DNA of 64,000 bases from Melastoma dodecandrum (Eukaryota; Streptophyta; Magnoliopsida; Myrtales; Melastomataceae): positions 4,588,001 through 4,652,000 of the forward strand of contig JARUPY010000474.1 in NCBI GenBank assembly GCA_029817715.1, given 5' to 3'. A program made the position numbers and the translations under genes. This document shows positions 9,339-18,601 of this stretch, piece after piece. Below the pieces are notes generated by a model, which worked only from the letters and a program-made list of their open reading frames with translations, searched no databases and was not told where the DNA came from. Position 1 is the first letter of the stretch. Each line of letters starts with the position of its first letter.

Positions 9339-12300
9339 TCAGTCTTCAAAGTGCTTTGGTCGCTTTCCATGTGGGTCCGAGTTCTTTGCCGACACTCTCT
9401 TTTGTCTTGAAGTCCTTTGTCTTGAATGTGAGGTAGATCCTGGGCCTGGTGGTGACGAGCTTGGGCCTGATGGTCCTTGCGTATGGCTTGGGCTTGAAAG
9501 ATTGAGGTTTTGTATTATGTCTTCAGCAACAATATCCCAATTAATTTGTTCTTGTACAAAGTCTTCCAGGGCTTGGAATAAGCACCATGTTTGGTTGATG
9601 TCATCTCTTGCAATTTGTTGGATCAGTAATTCTTCACCTGTTAAAGGAAGCATAGCATTAAGTTCAAAGAGTTTGTTAGTAAGACACGTCCTGCTGTGGA
9701 TCATATCTTTTTGTTCTGACTTTTGGGCTTCAGGTGGAACTTCCCATAGATGAGGTATCTGGTCGTCAACTTCATAATGTCCAAAATGTATGGCAAATGA
9801 ATAGGGTAGACAGGCAAAGTGATCAACTGTGTTGATGGCAACTAAGGAGGTTACTTCATTATCGTAATGCCAATTTCTGTGGAAAAGGTATATGGTATAT
9901 GGTGTGAGTTCTGGCCACTTCTGAAATCTATAAGTTTGCTCTTCAAACCAAACTTTCCATTTGGATAAGGAGGCGAACCAATTGAGAACTTCTGCTAAGT
10001 GCGCATGTGGATGGCTTGTAGGAGAATAGGTGGATAGCTCTCCAAGTGTCTCAATGTACTGGAGCATTTCTGATGCTGGAAATTCTAAGGCTACTGTATG
10101 TGCATGGAAGAAATACCAAAAGAACCATTTTAGTTCTTCAGGAAATCTATCAGCTGGTGTGATTGGAAATAAGTGTAAGTATGGACAAGTTGGATGGAAT
10201 CCAAGTCTTGGGAAGAATAACTGTCCATATTGTCTGAAAATCTGTTTCAAATAATAATGCATCTGGAGATATGGCTGAGACAATATTTCCATAACATAGT
10301 CGTATCTGAAGAGTTCATTCCATTTGTGGATTTCTGGAGGCAGAGAGTATTTCTGATTTCTTCTGGGTTTACTCTGGATGTGAGTAGTGAACATTGCTTG
10401 AAGTTTGGGATACTCGAGGATCTGTGGATTGACTGTATCAAAGGGTCTGGAGAGAAAATCTGCCACTACATTTGATGTTCCTTTGATATGTCTGACTTCG
10501 TATGAGTATTGTGAAAACCACTGGGATAATCTCAAGAGTTGAGCACTTGGGACTTTCTTAGGGTTGAGATTCATCATGGAGTTGAGAGCTTTGAAATCTG
10601 TTTCAATGATGAAATGATGTCCCATTAAGTGGAATTCTAGCTTCTTGATCCCATATTTGACCGCAAGAATTTCTTTGAGACCTGAGTAGTAGTGTTGTTC
10701 AGCATTACTGAATTTTCCTGATTTGTAGGCACAGATCTTTCTTATTCCATTAATCTCTTCTAGAAGAATGGCTGCCCAGAACTCGTTACTTGCATCTGTC
10801 TGTAAGATCCTGATTCCATCAGATGGAATTTGTAAGGGGGGCAAGTTCTGAAGATTCCTTTTCAAATATTTGATAGCATTGGTCTGCTGATCTCCCCATG
10901 GAGATGCATTTTTCCTTAGCTGAGCTTCGAGTGGGCTGGTGTACCTACTGATTTCTGGAACAAAATCTCTAAGATAATTTACGATCCCTAAAAACTGTTG
11001 AACCTGTTTTGTGGTCAATGATGAGTCCGGAAACTTTAGCAATTCTTGAGCAATGTGCGGTCCCGGGTAGTATTGTCCGTCTGCTATCTTCATTCCTAAA
11101 AATTCAATTGTCGATGTACAAAGTTGAACTTTCTTCTCTGATAGCATGATTCCAAATTTCTGAACAATCTGCGCAAATTCTCTTAGTAGGAGTTCATGTG
11201 AACTCTCATCTTTACTGAAGAGCAAGATGTCATCAATATAAATGAGTGCAGATGATTGTATGGACTCAAAAATACTTATCATGGTATTTTGGAATAATGA
11301 AGGGGCTGTCTTTAAGCCGAATGGTAAAACTCTCCATTGGTAGTGGCCATTTGGTATGCAGAAGGCTGTCTTCCATCTGTCATCTGGATGTATTCCTATC
11401 TGCCAAAAACCACTTTTGAGGTCAAACTTGGAGAATATCTTGGCTTTAGAAAGTGAGGAGAACAGGGCTGTCCTATTTGGAATGGGAAACTTGATGTCTT
11501 GTAAGAAGTAATTCAATGGTTGGTACTTGATAACCAATCGCTTCTTATCTCGATTCTGTTCTGCTCTTTTGTTGACATAAAATGCTTGGCATGCCCATGA
11601 TGAGCTGGAGTGCTCAATTAATCCTTGCTGTAGAAGTGAATTGCATTCATCAGTAGCTAACTTTGAATCTTCAGGAGTCATACCTGGATGACTGGCTCTT
11701 GTAGGATTCACATCTTCATTTTGTTTAAAGGGAAGTTTGACAAAGAACTTCGGATTGGTCCATAGAGGATGTGAACACTTGGTCAGAAAGTTTTGGTGGT
11801 CTGAAGCAAAGGATGGTCTGAACAATTCGAGTGCTTGCTGTACTGGTTGAATGGAGTACATTCTGCTCTGGTGTGTATAGGGCTTAAAACTTGACTTGTG
11901 TCGTATGCCAGTAGCAAGAAGTCTGAGGCTATGGAGTTGATGGAGTATATCCCATCCGATTACAAGATCTTTCCCTGGTAAATCTGTTGCTACTATTTTT
12001 GCTGAGATAGAGCATGTAGGAAAGAGCATAATCCTTATTGGTCTGGTCCGTAAGAATGTCTGGAAATTCTTTCCTGATGCTGCCTTGTAGGAATTTACTT
12101 GTGGGACTAGTAGCTCTGCTGGAACTATGGCTGGATTGATCATGCTTTCAGCTGCTCCAGTGTCAATAAAGGCGATTGCTTGAACAGGTCTGTGGTACTT
12201 GGAAAAGTAGATTTGTACCTTGACATGTGGTAGAATACTGGTAGCTGCTACAAAGGGAGCATGGGATTCTGTTTCTGGTTCTGTGGACTGGATCTCCATG

Positions 12301-13259
12301 TTGGTGAAGGATTCACATGAAGGGATTCTCCTTGTAGTAAAACTAGCATGTCGTGAGACTGGTTGAGGATGTGTTGTGACTGAGGTGATAGTATAAATAC
12401 TACCATAATCACTATCTTCTGAAGAGGAGTAGTTATCTGGAGAAGTAAGCTTTGGCTCAAGACAGTACACTGTCTGTTCTGATGGTTCTTCATTCAAGGA
12501 GAATACTGATTCCACATCATTGTCTTCTAAGGAAACTCCTGCAACTCGCTCAAGTTGGGCGATGAATTTCTTTTTCCGTTTGGAGCAATTTTTTGCAAAA
12601 TGTCCTGTCTTGTTACAGACATAACACTTATCTGTTTTCCTTGTTGGAAATCGTCGATGCTTAAATCGGAGATAACGCTTCTTTCGTCTGGGGAAGAGTT
12701 TCTTCTTTTCTGTAATAGAATCTCTTCTGATTCTTTGCTTGGAGAATTTCCGTGATTTTCCAAATCGTCTTCTGGATACTGCTTTGTCAGGGAAATCTGG
12801 GCATTTGCATAAATCTGCTTTGGTACATTTAGTGAGGTACCTGGCTGGTTTGCAAGCCACGTCCAATCGTTTGTCATGTCTGAGGAAGTCTTTGATGACG
12901 CTTCTTCTTTGACATAGTTCACTAATTGCAAAATGAACCGTCTGGATAATCTGACCGACTGTCAAGTCCATGACTCTTAATCCTTTTGCCATTAACTCTT
13001 TTTCCACTAGGGAAGAGACTGGCTCTTTGAGGGAAGATATGAAGACTGGTTTGAGGGCGTTGTCTGCTCCAAGGTCTATGAATAATTTGATCATTCGCTT
13101 AAAATGTCGATTGATGTCCTTTCTTTTGAATGAACAGCAACGTCTTTTGAAAAATTCTTTTCTCTGGTCTTCAATTAGATTCTCTGGGGACTTCCTATAA
13201 AGTTCATGTATAGTTGAGCTAGAAACTCTTGGAATGGAAGGCTTATCAGTTGAATCTGA
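9339..13259 (-). CDS. Viral capsid (3' part)-protease-RT-RNase H polyprotein
   Basis: An open frame of about 1300 codons on the minus strand; the internal ATG at 13094 is not the true start, since the frame is open back to about 13259. Domains in order: C-terminal half of the capsid region with a long Arg/Lys-rich stretch and a CCHC zinc knuckle (CYVCNKTGHFAKNC, about 12590-12630), an acidic linker, aspartic protease (DTGAAES), reverse transcriptase (FDLKSGFW; YIDD at 11229-11240), RNase H, then about 360 residues of unrecognised sequence ending in a basic KRPKHFED tail. It replicates viral DNA from pregenomic RNA. Upstream, the capsid frame (13246-13614) is offset by a frameshift near 13250-13260, so the locus as it stands cannot give an intact polyprotein. 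Confidence 0.9.
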   Translation of the reverse strand, partial: SDSTDKPSIPRVSSSTIHELYRKSPENLIEDQRKEFFKRRCCSFKRKDINRHFKRMIKLFIDLGADNALKPVFISSLKEPVSSLVEKELMAKGLRVMDLTVGQIIQTVHFAISELCQRRSVIKDFLRHDKRLDVACKPARYLTKCTKADLCKCPDFPDKAVSRRRFGKSRKFSKQRIRRDSITEKKKLFPRRKKRYLRFKHRRFPTRKTDKCYVCNKTGHFAKNCSKRKKKFIAQLERVAGVSLEDNDVESVFSLNEEPSEQTVYCLEPKLTSPDNYSSSEDSDYGSIYTITSVTTHPQPVSRHASFTTRRIPSCESFTNMEIQSTEPETESHAPFVAATSILPHVKVQIYFSKYHRPVQAIAFIDTGAAESMINPAIVPAELLVPQVNSYKAASGKNFQTFLRTRPIRIMLFPTCSISAKIVATDLPGKDLVIGWDILHQLHSLRLLATGIRHKSSFKPYTHQSRMYSIQPVQQALELFRPSFASDHQNFLTKCSHPLWTNPKFFVKLPFKQNEDVNPTRASHPGMTPEDSKLATDECNSLLQQGLIEHSSSSWACQAFYVNKRAEQNRDKKRLVIKYQPLNYFLQDIKFPIPNRTALFSSLSKAKIFSKFDLKSGFWQIGIHPDDRWKTAFCIPNGHYQWRVLPFGLKTAPSLFQNTMISIFESIQSSALIYIDDILLFSKDESSHELLLREFAQIVQKFGIMLSEKKVQLCTSTIEFLGMKIADGQYYPGPHIAQELLKFPDSSLTTKQVQQFLGIVNYLRDFVPEISRYTSPLEAQLRKNASPWGDQQTNAIKYLKRNLQNLPPLQIPSDGIRILQTDASNEFWAAILLEEINGIRKICAYKSGKFSNAEQHYYSGLKEILAVKYGIKKLEFHLMGHHFIIETDFKALNSMMNLNPKKVPSAQLLRLSQWFSQYSYEVRHIKGTSNVVADFLSRPFDTVNPQILEYPKLQAMFTTHIQSKPRRNQKYSLPPEIHKWNELFRYDYVMEILSQPYLQMHYYLKQIFRQYGQLFFPRLGFHPTCPYLHLFPITPADRFPEELKWFFWYFFHAHTVALEFPASEMLQYIETLGELSTYSPTSHPHAHLAEVLNWFASLSKWKVWFEEQTYRFQKWPELTPYTIYLFHRNWHYDNEVTSLVAINTVDHFACLPYSFAIHFGHYEVDDQIPHLWEVPPEAQKSEQKDMIHSRTCLTNKLFELNAMLPLTGEELLIQQIARDDINQTWCLFQALEDFVQEQINWDIVAEDIIQNLNLSSPSHTQGPSGPSSSPPGPGSTSHSRQRTSRQKRVSAKNSDPHGKRPKHFED

Positions 13260-13614
13260 ACTTTTCGGTTAACTGATTCCACCAAGTTTGTAGCATTCCT
13301 CTGAACTTTGTTGTCAATTCTGAGAGTATTTCAACTGAAGAGGTTACTAATAATCTTTTCTGGAGGCACCATGCGTAGAAATCTTTGAATCGTTGCGGCC
13401 ATCTATCTATATCAATATCATCAATAGTGAACTCAAAGGATGTTTTGTCCTTTGTTGATTGATTTGGCCGGTCTTCCATGGAATTATCTGAAGAACTTTC
13501 TGGTTCGTCGACTCGAGGTTGAGGATCAGCCATAAAAGCTGTTGGTAATTCACAGAGTTGTGAATCAGTAGAATAATCAGATTGTGTCTGGACTTCTGAC
13601 CTTTTAGTTGATGA
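13246..13614 (-). pseudogene. Capsid N-terminal part, cut off by a stop and a frameshift
   Basis: Same frame as the spacer ORF above it but separated from it by a TAA at 13615-13617. It reads through MADPQPRVDEPESSS and the IDRWPQRFKDFYAW segment, a type of sequence seen at the start of badnavirus-like capsid regions, and stops at 13246. The capsid continues in another frame below about 13259. One stop and one frameshift therefore separate it from its partners. Confidence 0.7.
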
Positions 13615-15285
13615 TTATGTAAAGGATGCTGTTTCAGATGACTCTCGATCTGGTTCTTTACTTGAGGGTCCTGCCATAAAGATCCCTAATTCATCTGAAT
13701 CATCTTTGTAAATGGCTTCCAAAGGATCCATAGAATAGTGGATTCGTAAATCTCTTGGAGAATGTCCTGACTTATCTGGTCCTAACCAATGTGGGATAGA
13801 AACTGGAGGATGGTATTGCAGCTTGTCTTGCTTCATTAGTAGCTGCTGTGTGGGTAACTGTTCTGAAGAACTATTACCACTTTGTGATCTTGTAGAGCTA
13901 GGAGATCTTGGTCTTCGAGAGGATTCTGTCATTTTTTGTTTTCCTTCTCGAATCTCGACTCGTCGATGATCTTTTTTTTGTTTCTCATGGCGAGACCTAC
14001 TCTTCTGTCGCTCTTGCCTTTGTTGCTGTCTGGCAATGTCTCTGATATCTGCAACATCTTTCTTTGTCGGATCACCAAACAGATGATAACCTTTAGCATA
14101 TTCTTCCAAAGGTGAATAGGAAGATCTTCTTCCTAAATCCATGAAGTCTGAGCTCCTAGATGGAGGTTGTTCTTTTGCTGCTTTGATTAGTTTCTTTAGT
14201 CTAACAATTTCTTCATCTGGATCTGACTGAAAATGTTTCGGATATCGACCTTGTTCAAAATTATCCAAGGAGTGCATGAGCACTCTTAATACTTCGTGTG
14301 TCTGGTCATGGTGCTGATCAAGCTTTTCTGAGATCTTAACATTTTGCGTCTGAATCTGACGATACAGATTGTATTCTGTCTTTTCAATGCGATTTTCCAC
14401 CTTTTCAACTTTCTTGTGGATTATCTTCAAGGTTTCATTCTGAGAGATTGCATTCTGGCTTTGCCAGTTAAGTGCTGTTTCAGCAAGGCTGTTGCGCTGA
14501 ACATTTCCTTGTGTATCTACAGCTGTTGGTATAGGAATCTTTGACGTATACCGCACGTTGTTTACCGTATGTTCATCAAGGGTCTGAAATGTCAAGTCTG
14601 GTTGTTCTGGCTGCATCATCATGATCTGTGCTGGGGTATGGATGATGTTTTGATAGCATTCTTGGAGAAGTGCAGCTTCTTGAGAACATGTCTGGGTTCT
14701 TATGGGGAGACTCTGTAGAATTGGTTCTACAGATTCCTCAGTAGATTCTGTCTTTCTTCCTAATTCAGGAAGATCCTTATTTTCGATTGTCACAGGATTC
14801 TTTTTCTTCCACTTAAGGATAGGCTTGTAGCAGGGCAAAGTTGTTGGCTTCTGCTTTAGCGGTCTTCTTGTGTCTTTTGCCAAGTCTGCAAACTTTTGCC
14901 ACTTTGCTTGTCGGTCAGGTAGCGTTGGTGTTGGAAGTGGAACTGGAACTGGTGTTTCTGTTGGTTCTACCTTAACATCCCATCCTGTGGGGACAATTGG
15001 ACCGGAATCTGGCTTGGGGAATGGCATTCCATATTTCACAATATAGTCGAACTTTCCAGATGGTTGGCCAAGGGGTCCAACCGTTGGATCACTTTTCTGG
15101 TAATGTTGGTACAGGGATGAACCTGTCATCTTTCTTTTGGTTGTAGGCAAGGTGAAGGAAGTTTCTTCTTCAGAGTCTGAGTCTGAATCTGAATCTGGAG
15201 GATTTCTCCTGGTCTGACAATTCTTCTTACTCCGTTTTTTGGAGTAATCAGGCAGCTCACAGTTATCACACAGTTTGCTGGGCAT
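13615..15285 (-). CDS. Spacer ORF with coiled coil, upstream of capsid (556 codons)
   Basis: A hydrophilic protein. Its N-terminus is Cys-rich (CDNC...NC, within residues 1-25) and followed by a Ser/Asp/Glu repeat. The middle has a heptad-rich stretch (KIIHKKVEKVENRIEKTEY...) likely to form a coiled coil, and the C-terminal part is Arg/Ser/Gln-rich. Such spacers lie between movement protein and capsid in badnavirus-like polyproteins. It overlaps the movement ORF by about 160 nt in the -1 frame and shares the capsid frame below, from which a single TAA (13615-13617) parts it. The ATG at 15285 may not be a real start if the frame is entered by frameshifting. Confidence 0.68.
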   Translation of the reverse strand: MPSKLCDNCELPDYSKKRSKKNCQTRRNPPDSDSDSDSEEETSFTLPTTKRKMTGSSLYQHYQKSDPTVGPLGQPSGKFDYIVKYGMPFPKPDSGPIVPTGWDVKVEPTETPVPVPLPTPTLPDRQAKWQKFADLAKDTRRPLKQKPTTLPCYKPILKWKKKNPVTIENKDLPELGRKTESTEESVEPILQSLPIRTQTCSQEAALLQECYQNIIHTPAQIMMMQPEQPDLTFQTLDEHTVNNVRYTSKIPIPTAVDTQGNVQRNSLAETALNWQSQNAISQNETLKIIHKKVEKVENRIEKTEYNLYRQIQTQNVKISEKLDQHHDQTHEVLRVLMHSLDNFEQGRYPKHFQSDPDEEIVRLKKLIKAAKEQPPSRSSDFMDLGRRSSYSPLEEYAKGYHLFGDPTKKDVADIRDIARQQQRQERQKSRSRHEKQKKDHRRVEIREGKQKMTESSRRPRSPSSTRSQSGNSSSEQLPTQQLLMKQDKLQYHPPVSIPHWLGPDKSGHSPRDLRIHYSMDPLEAIYKDDSDELGIFMAGPSSKEPDRESSETASFT

Positions 15286-16415
15286 CTTGCTACGTCCCAG
15301 TAGCAGTGTTGGGATCGTGGATCTCGAAAGAAGAACGTTGGATTTCCATATCCATCGAAAGAATGGATGATCTTGTTGAGGGAATCTGGATTCTTTCTTC
15401 TTGGCACAGGCTGTACCATGAACATTGTCGGGAAGATTGGAGGCGTCACTGGCTCTTTTTCTACTGATCGATCAAACTTGATTGTAACCGCTCCTGCTTT
15501 GTCTCGTAAGAAGGTAGGAGTGGTAGACTGTATTGGTAAAACGGGCACCGTCCGTTTCTTGATCTGTTCGTAATCTGTCACCCATTTTTCTGGGAGAAGC
15601 TTCAAGAGTTCTGTTCTTGGAATTTGTCTGGGGATGTGGATGCATGTGGGAGCCTTTTGGTTGTGGTAGTCGGCCACGATGAGCAAGGCATTCTGGGAAT
15701 CATTTGGCATGCTTATGTCTAGAGCATGGTTTTGAACCCGATACGCCATCTGGTAGTGAAGGGTGGCTTCAATGGAATCTGACTCCATTGTGGCTCCACA
15801 AAGTTGCAGTTGTACCTGCAAGGCTGTTAGCACCTTCGGATCCCTGAGAGACATACAGAAATTAGGATAAAGGGTCACGAAGACCGTTCCTGCATTTAGT
15901 GTTGTCTCAATTGTTCCGATTACTGCGTGTTGATATTCCATATATCTTGTGTCCAAAAGGGCCATTCGGGCCGTCACAGGCAGTCCTTTTCGTCCATGAT
16001 ATGTCAAGGCAAGTCTTATGGCTCCAAAATGGAGATGGGTATATCCTTTTTCAGTCCATTGTCCTGGGAACTCTGCTGGTAGTTGCAGAGATACAAATTG
16101 TTCTTTCTGTGTCCCAAGTATAGGATGTTGACTGAACTTACTTGTCTGAATATATTCAAGGGCTGATGAGGCAGGCTGTCTGATTAATGTCATTATGCGT
16201 CTTATAGGTCCTGCAGAAGGCTTATGAAAAGCCGTGTACGGGTTAAGCAATGGCAGTTCAGTATTAGCCACTTGATTAGCATCGCAATCCTTGTGTGTTA
16301 TCTCAAACAGTGATTCTATGCCGTCATTAAAACGTCGGAAGGAAGTGGATGGCTCAAGGGAGAAGGGGGCAGTCAATATTGCTGGAGGGGTATCCATGGA
16401 TGGGCAGTAGGGCAA
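15126..16415 (-). CDS. Viral movement protein (429 codons)
   Basis: 30K-superfamily-like movement protein at the head of the genome. The core contains [25 protein letters not shown] and a [14 protein letters not shown] segment, as in badnavirus movement domains; the aspartate-containing strand pattern is typical. It would move virions or nucleoprotein through plasmodesmata. The frame is open to 15126 and overlaps the -1 spacer ORF from 15285. Residues 1-50 are repeated at the start of the deleted unit (7800). No second full copy of this region is present in the window. Confidence 0.78.
   Translation of the reverse strand: MPYCPSMDTPPAILTAPFSLEPSTSFRRFNDGIESLFEITHKDCDANQVANTELPLLNPYTAFHKPSAGPIRRIMTLIRQPASSALEYIQTSKFSQHPILGTQKEQFVSLQLPAEFPGQWTEKGYTHLHFGAIRLALTYHGRKGLPVTARMALLDTRYMEYQHAVIGTIETTLNAGTVFVTLYPNFCMSLRDPKVLTALQVQLQLCGATMESDSIEATLHYQMAYRVQNHALDISMPNDSQNALLIVADYHNQKAPTCIHIPRQIPRTELLKLLPEKWVTDYEQIKKRTVPVLPIQSTTPTFLRDKAGAVTIKFDRSVEKEPVTPPIFPTMFMVQPVPRRKNPDSLNKIIHSFDGYGNPTFFFRDPRSQHCYWDVARCPANCVITVSCLITPKNGVRRIVRPGEILQIQIQTQTLKKKLPSPCLQPKER
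15234..15240 (-). promoter_or_regulatory. Candidate -1 ribosomal frameshift heptamer A_AAA_AAC
   Basis: On the minus strand the heptamer AAAAAAC lies in the MP/spacer overlap, phased CCA-AAA-AAC in the movement frame. That is the canonical X_XXY_YYZ phase. A -1 slip gives AAA-AAA-CGG, exactly the spacer-ORF frame. A short inverted repeat (TTCAGA...TCTGAA) lies roughly 50 nt downstream, farther than the usual stimulator spacing. A one-base indel in the A-run is a serious alternative explanation. Confidence 0.4.
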
Positions 16416-16436
16416 TAACTCTGGGCAGGGGCACTA

Positions 16437-16566
16437 GTCTCATTCACTCTCTCTGTCTCTGTCTCTGTCTCTGTCTCTGTCTCTCTGTCTCTGTCTCTGT
16501 CTCTCTGTCTCTCTGTCTCTGTCTCTGTCTCTGTCTCTCTGTCTCTGTCTCTGGGCAGGGGCAGGG
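16437..16566. repeat. CTGTCT/CTCTGT microsatellite at the inverted viral junction
   Basis: About 110 bp of imperfect (CTGTCT)n with CTCTCTG variants. It is flanked on both sides by the motif TCTGGGCAGGGGCA in the same orientation. It separates the minus-strand unit from the plus-strand fragment. A short (CT)n-type seed exists in every copy next to the primer site (for example 3050-3075 and 7795-7820), so this looks like expansion of a viral low-complexity tract. Confidence 0.85.
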
Positions 16567-17331
16567 GCACATACAGTAGCCTTAGAATTTCCAGCATCAG
16601 AAATGCTCCAGTACATTGAGACACTTGGAGAGCTATCCACCTATTCTCCTACAAGCCATCCACATGCGCACTTAGCAGAAGTTCTCAATTGGTTCGCCCC
16701 CTTATCCAAATGGAAAGTTTGGTTTGAAGAGCAAACTTATAGATTTCAGAAGTGGCCAGAACTCACACCATATACCATATACCTTTTCCACAGAAATTGG
16801 CATTACGATAATGAAGTAACCTCCTTAGTTGCCATCAACAGAGTTGATCACTTTGCCTGTCTACCCTATTCATTTGCCATACATTTTGGACATTATGAAG
16901 TTGACGACCAGATACCTCATCTATGGGAAGTTCCACCTGAAGCCCAAAAGTCAGAACAAAAAGATATGATCCACAGCAGGACGTGTCTTACTAACAAACT
17001 CTTTGAACTTAATGTTATGCTTCCTTTAACAGGTAAAGAATTACTGATCCAACAAATTGCAAGAGATGACATCAACCAAACATGGTGCTTATTCCAAGCC
17101 CTGGAAGACTTTGTACAAGAACAAATTAATTGGGATATAGTTGCTGAAGACATAATCCAAAATCTCAATCTTTCAAGCCCAAGCCATATACCAGAACCAT
17201 CAGGCCCAAGAATAACACCACCAGGCCCAGGATCTACCTCAGGCTCGAAACAAAAGACTTCAAGACAAAAGAGACTGTCGGCAAAGAACTCGGACCCACA
17301 TGGAAAGCGACCAAAACACTTTGAAGATTAA
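16567..17331 (+). pseudogene. C-terminal fragment of viral polyprotein A
   Basis: About 245 residues of the unrecognised domain behind RNase H, entered in the middle ([14 protein letters not shown]) and open to the normal stop at 17331. It lacks protease, RT and RNase H. It shares the PEPSGPRITPPG tail with the deleted unit, whereas the full unit differs there. The internal ATG at 16603 is not a natural start. Confidence 0.82.
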
Positions 17332-17501
17332 CAATAGTTCCTTCAACCGCCCATGTGAAGATAAGATAAGGTCGGCAAGCCAAGACAACATACCTTTTGA
17401 CAAATGTGCCACCACCTTTAGTCATTTTCATCTTTTTTGACTAAGAATAGTATAGAGACTCGTGGCTTAACCACAGCCAAGTTTTAGTTTGCAACTCGGT
17501 G

Positions 17502-17509
17502 TATAAATA
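17502..17509 (+). promoter_or_regulatory. Pararetroviral TATA box, inverted copy
   Basis: TATAAATA about 170 bp after the polyprotein stop, with the same surroundings as 4407-4414. Any activity would be directed rightward into 18193-18585 and the following DNA. Confidence 0.68.
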
Positions 17510-18192
17510 GATACCCTCTGTAACATAGAGAGGCAGAGGAGAAAGAAAAAAAACATTTATCAATACAATCACATTTTCTCCCATCCATGAGCAACTAAAC
17601 ACATCTGGGCAATAACCTAAGGGCAAGGAAGGTATCTAGTTCTCCAAACTCTCGATGATCTCACTATCTTCGATAAACCCAAAAACATTCAGAAAATCCT
17701 AAAACCCAAAAACATTCTGTTGCTTCTCCAGTTTTTCAGAGAGTCTGTTATCTTGTTTCTTATCGCTTATCTGTTCTATTCCCAGATTTCTAATCTGTGA
17801 ATCTCACTATTTATCCTGTTCAAGATTAAACTTCTATGTCTTTACTCCTTCACGCACATCGTATGTTTATGTTTGTGTTTATCCTATCACTCCTATTTCC
17901 AGAATTTTCCATATTCTGTTTTACTTTGTTTCTATACTGTTTATCATCCCTCATACTCTTTGTGTTTTGCTAATCATTGCAAATCCTTTCAGTAATCTCT
18001 CTTCCATAATCGCTTAGAAATTTTGCTATAGTGCTACGAACATGTATACCCCATATTTTAAGTTATGAAAATATTGTTTAACTAAAACATTGTTTGCTTG
18101 GTAGTGCACTCTCGTGACCGTAAAGCTATCTACTTCGCCATAAGGACCACTTGCCGTTATAGCCAGAAGGGCTGTCAGGCGCCGGTCGCGGC

Positions 18193-18585
18193 TTGATATT
18201 GATAGTAGGCTCCATGAGATCCCCTTCAAGAAGACGATGCTTTACTAAACCTCCTTTCCCTAACTGCCAAATCTTGCGCAGCCATTTTCTTGGCATTGTT
18301 GCACAATACAACGAGCCACTATGGAAGAAAAGGAAAACTCTTAGAAGGATCAAACGTGTTTTGACTAGACTCGACCACTACATCGAGTATAAGTCTAGAA
18401 AGTGTGTTCTTTGTGTTTTCGATTCCCAGCTCCTTTATTTTGAACAAATGGAATCAGGACAAGAATGGATCTTCCTGAATCCATGGGAACTATGTTCCGA
18501 ATGGATTAAGCTCCGAAAGCATATCCAGTACCGCAAATATCTTGCTTGGTACAACAAATGGCTTTCATATTTGTCTAGTGTGTAA
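18193..18585 (+). CDS. Leader ORF of pararetrovirus A, inverted copy (130 aa)
   Basis: Third open copy of the small basic leader protein, nearly identical to 3331-3723 (for example one Pro to Ser and one Val to Ile change). It is complete, and the viral sequence ends 16 bp after its stop. Function unknown. Confidence 0.6.
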   Translation: MILIVGSMRSPSRRRCFTKPPFPNCQILRSHFLGIVAQYNEPLWKKRKTLRRIKRVLTRLDHYIEYKSRKCVLCVFDSQLLYFEQMESGQEWIFLNPWELCSEWIKLRKHIQYRKYLAWYNKWLSYLSSV

Positions 18586-18601
18586 TCCTTGTAAAGTTTT
18601 C

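Larger units (their letters stand above)
3043..16437 (-). mobile_element. Endogenous pararetrovirus A, tandem of one full and one deleted unit
   Basis: Caulimoviridae DNA reads on the minus strand. Unit 1 runs from 16437 to 7784 in viral order: movement protein, coiled-coil spacer, capsid/zinc knuckle, protease, reverse transcriptase, RNase H, long C-terminal domain, TATA box, long leader with a 130-codon ORF, tRNA-Met primer site. Unit 2 (7784 to 3043) continues head-to-tail but lacks about 3.9 kb from movement protein to capsid. The GCACTAG landmark recurs at 16431, 7784 and 3043, giving units of about 8647 and 4741 bp. MP-CP-PR-RT-RH order resembles badnaviruses and tungroviruses; the genus is not assigned. 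Tandem viral DNA is normal for integrated pararetroviruses, which encode no integrase. Confidence 0.93.
16567..18601 (+). mobile_element. Pararetrovirus A, inverted partial copy
   Basis: Plus-strand copy holding the last ~245 codons of the polyprotein, the TATA region, the leader and the 130-codon ORF. It stops at 18601, 24 bp or so after the ORF, before the primer site. Similarity to the deleted unit begins at GCACATACAG (16566-) and breaks off after AAGTTTTC. Its polyprotein tail matches the deleted unit rather than the full unit, so it belongs to the same sequence variant as that copy. Confidence 0.9.

Noticed and set aside
13615..13617. TAA between spacer and capsid frames as a programmed readthrough site
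   Set aside because: Context (ACA-TAA-TCA) lacks known readthrough signals and the same unit has an unrelated frameshift nearby, so decay is simpler.
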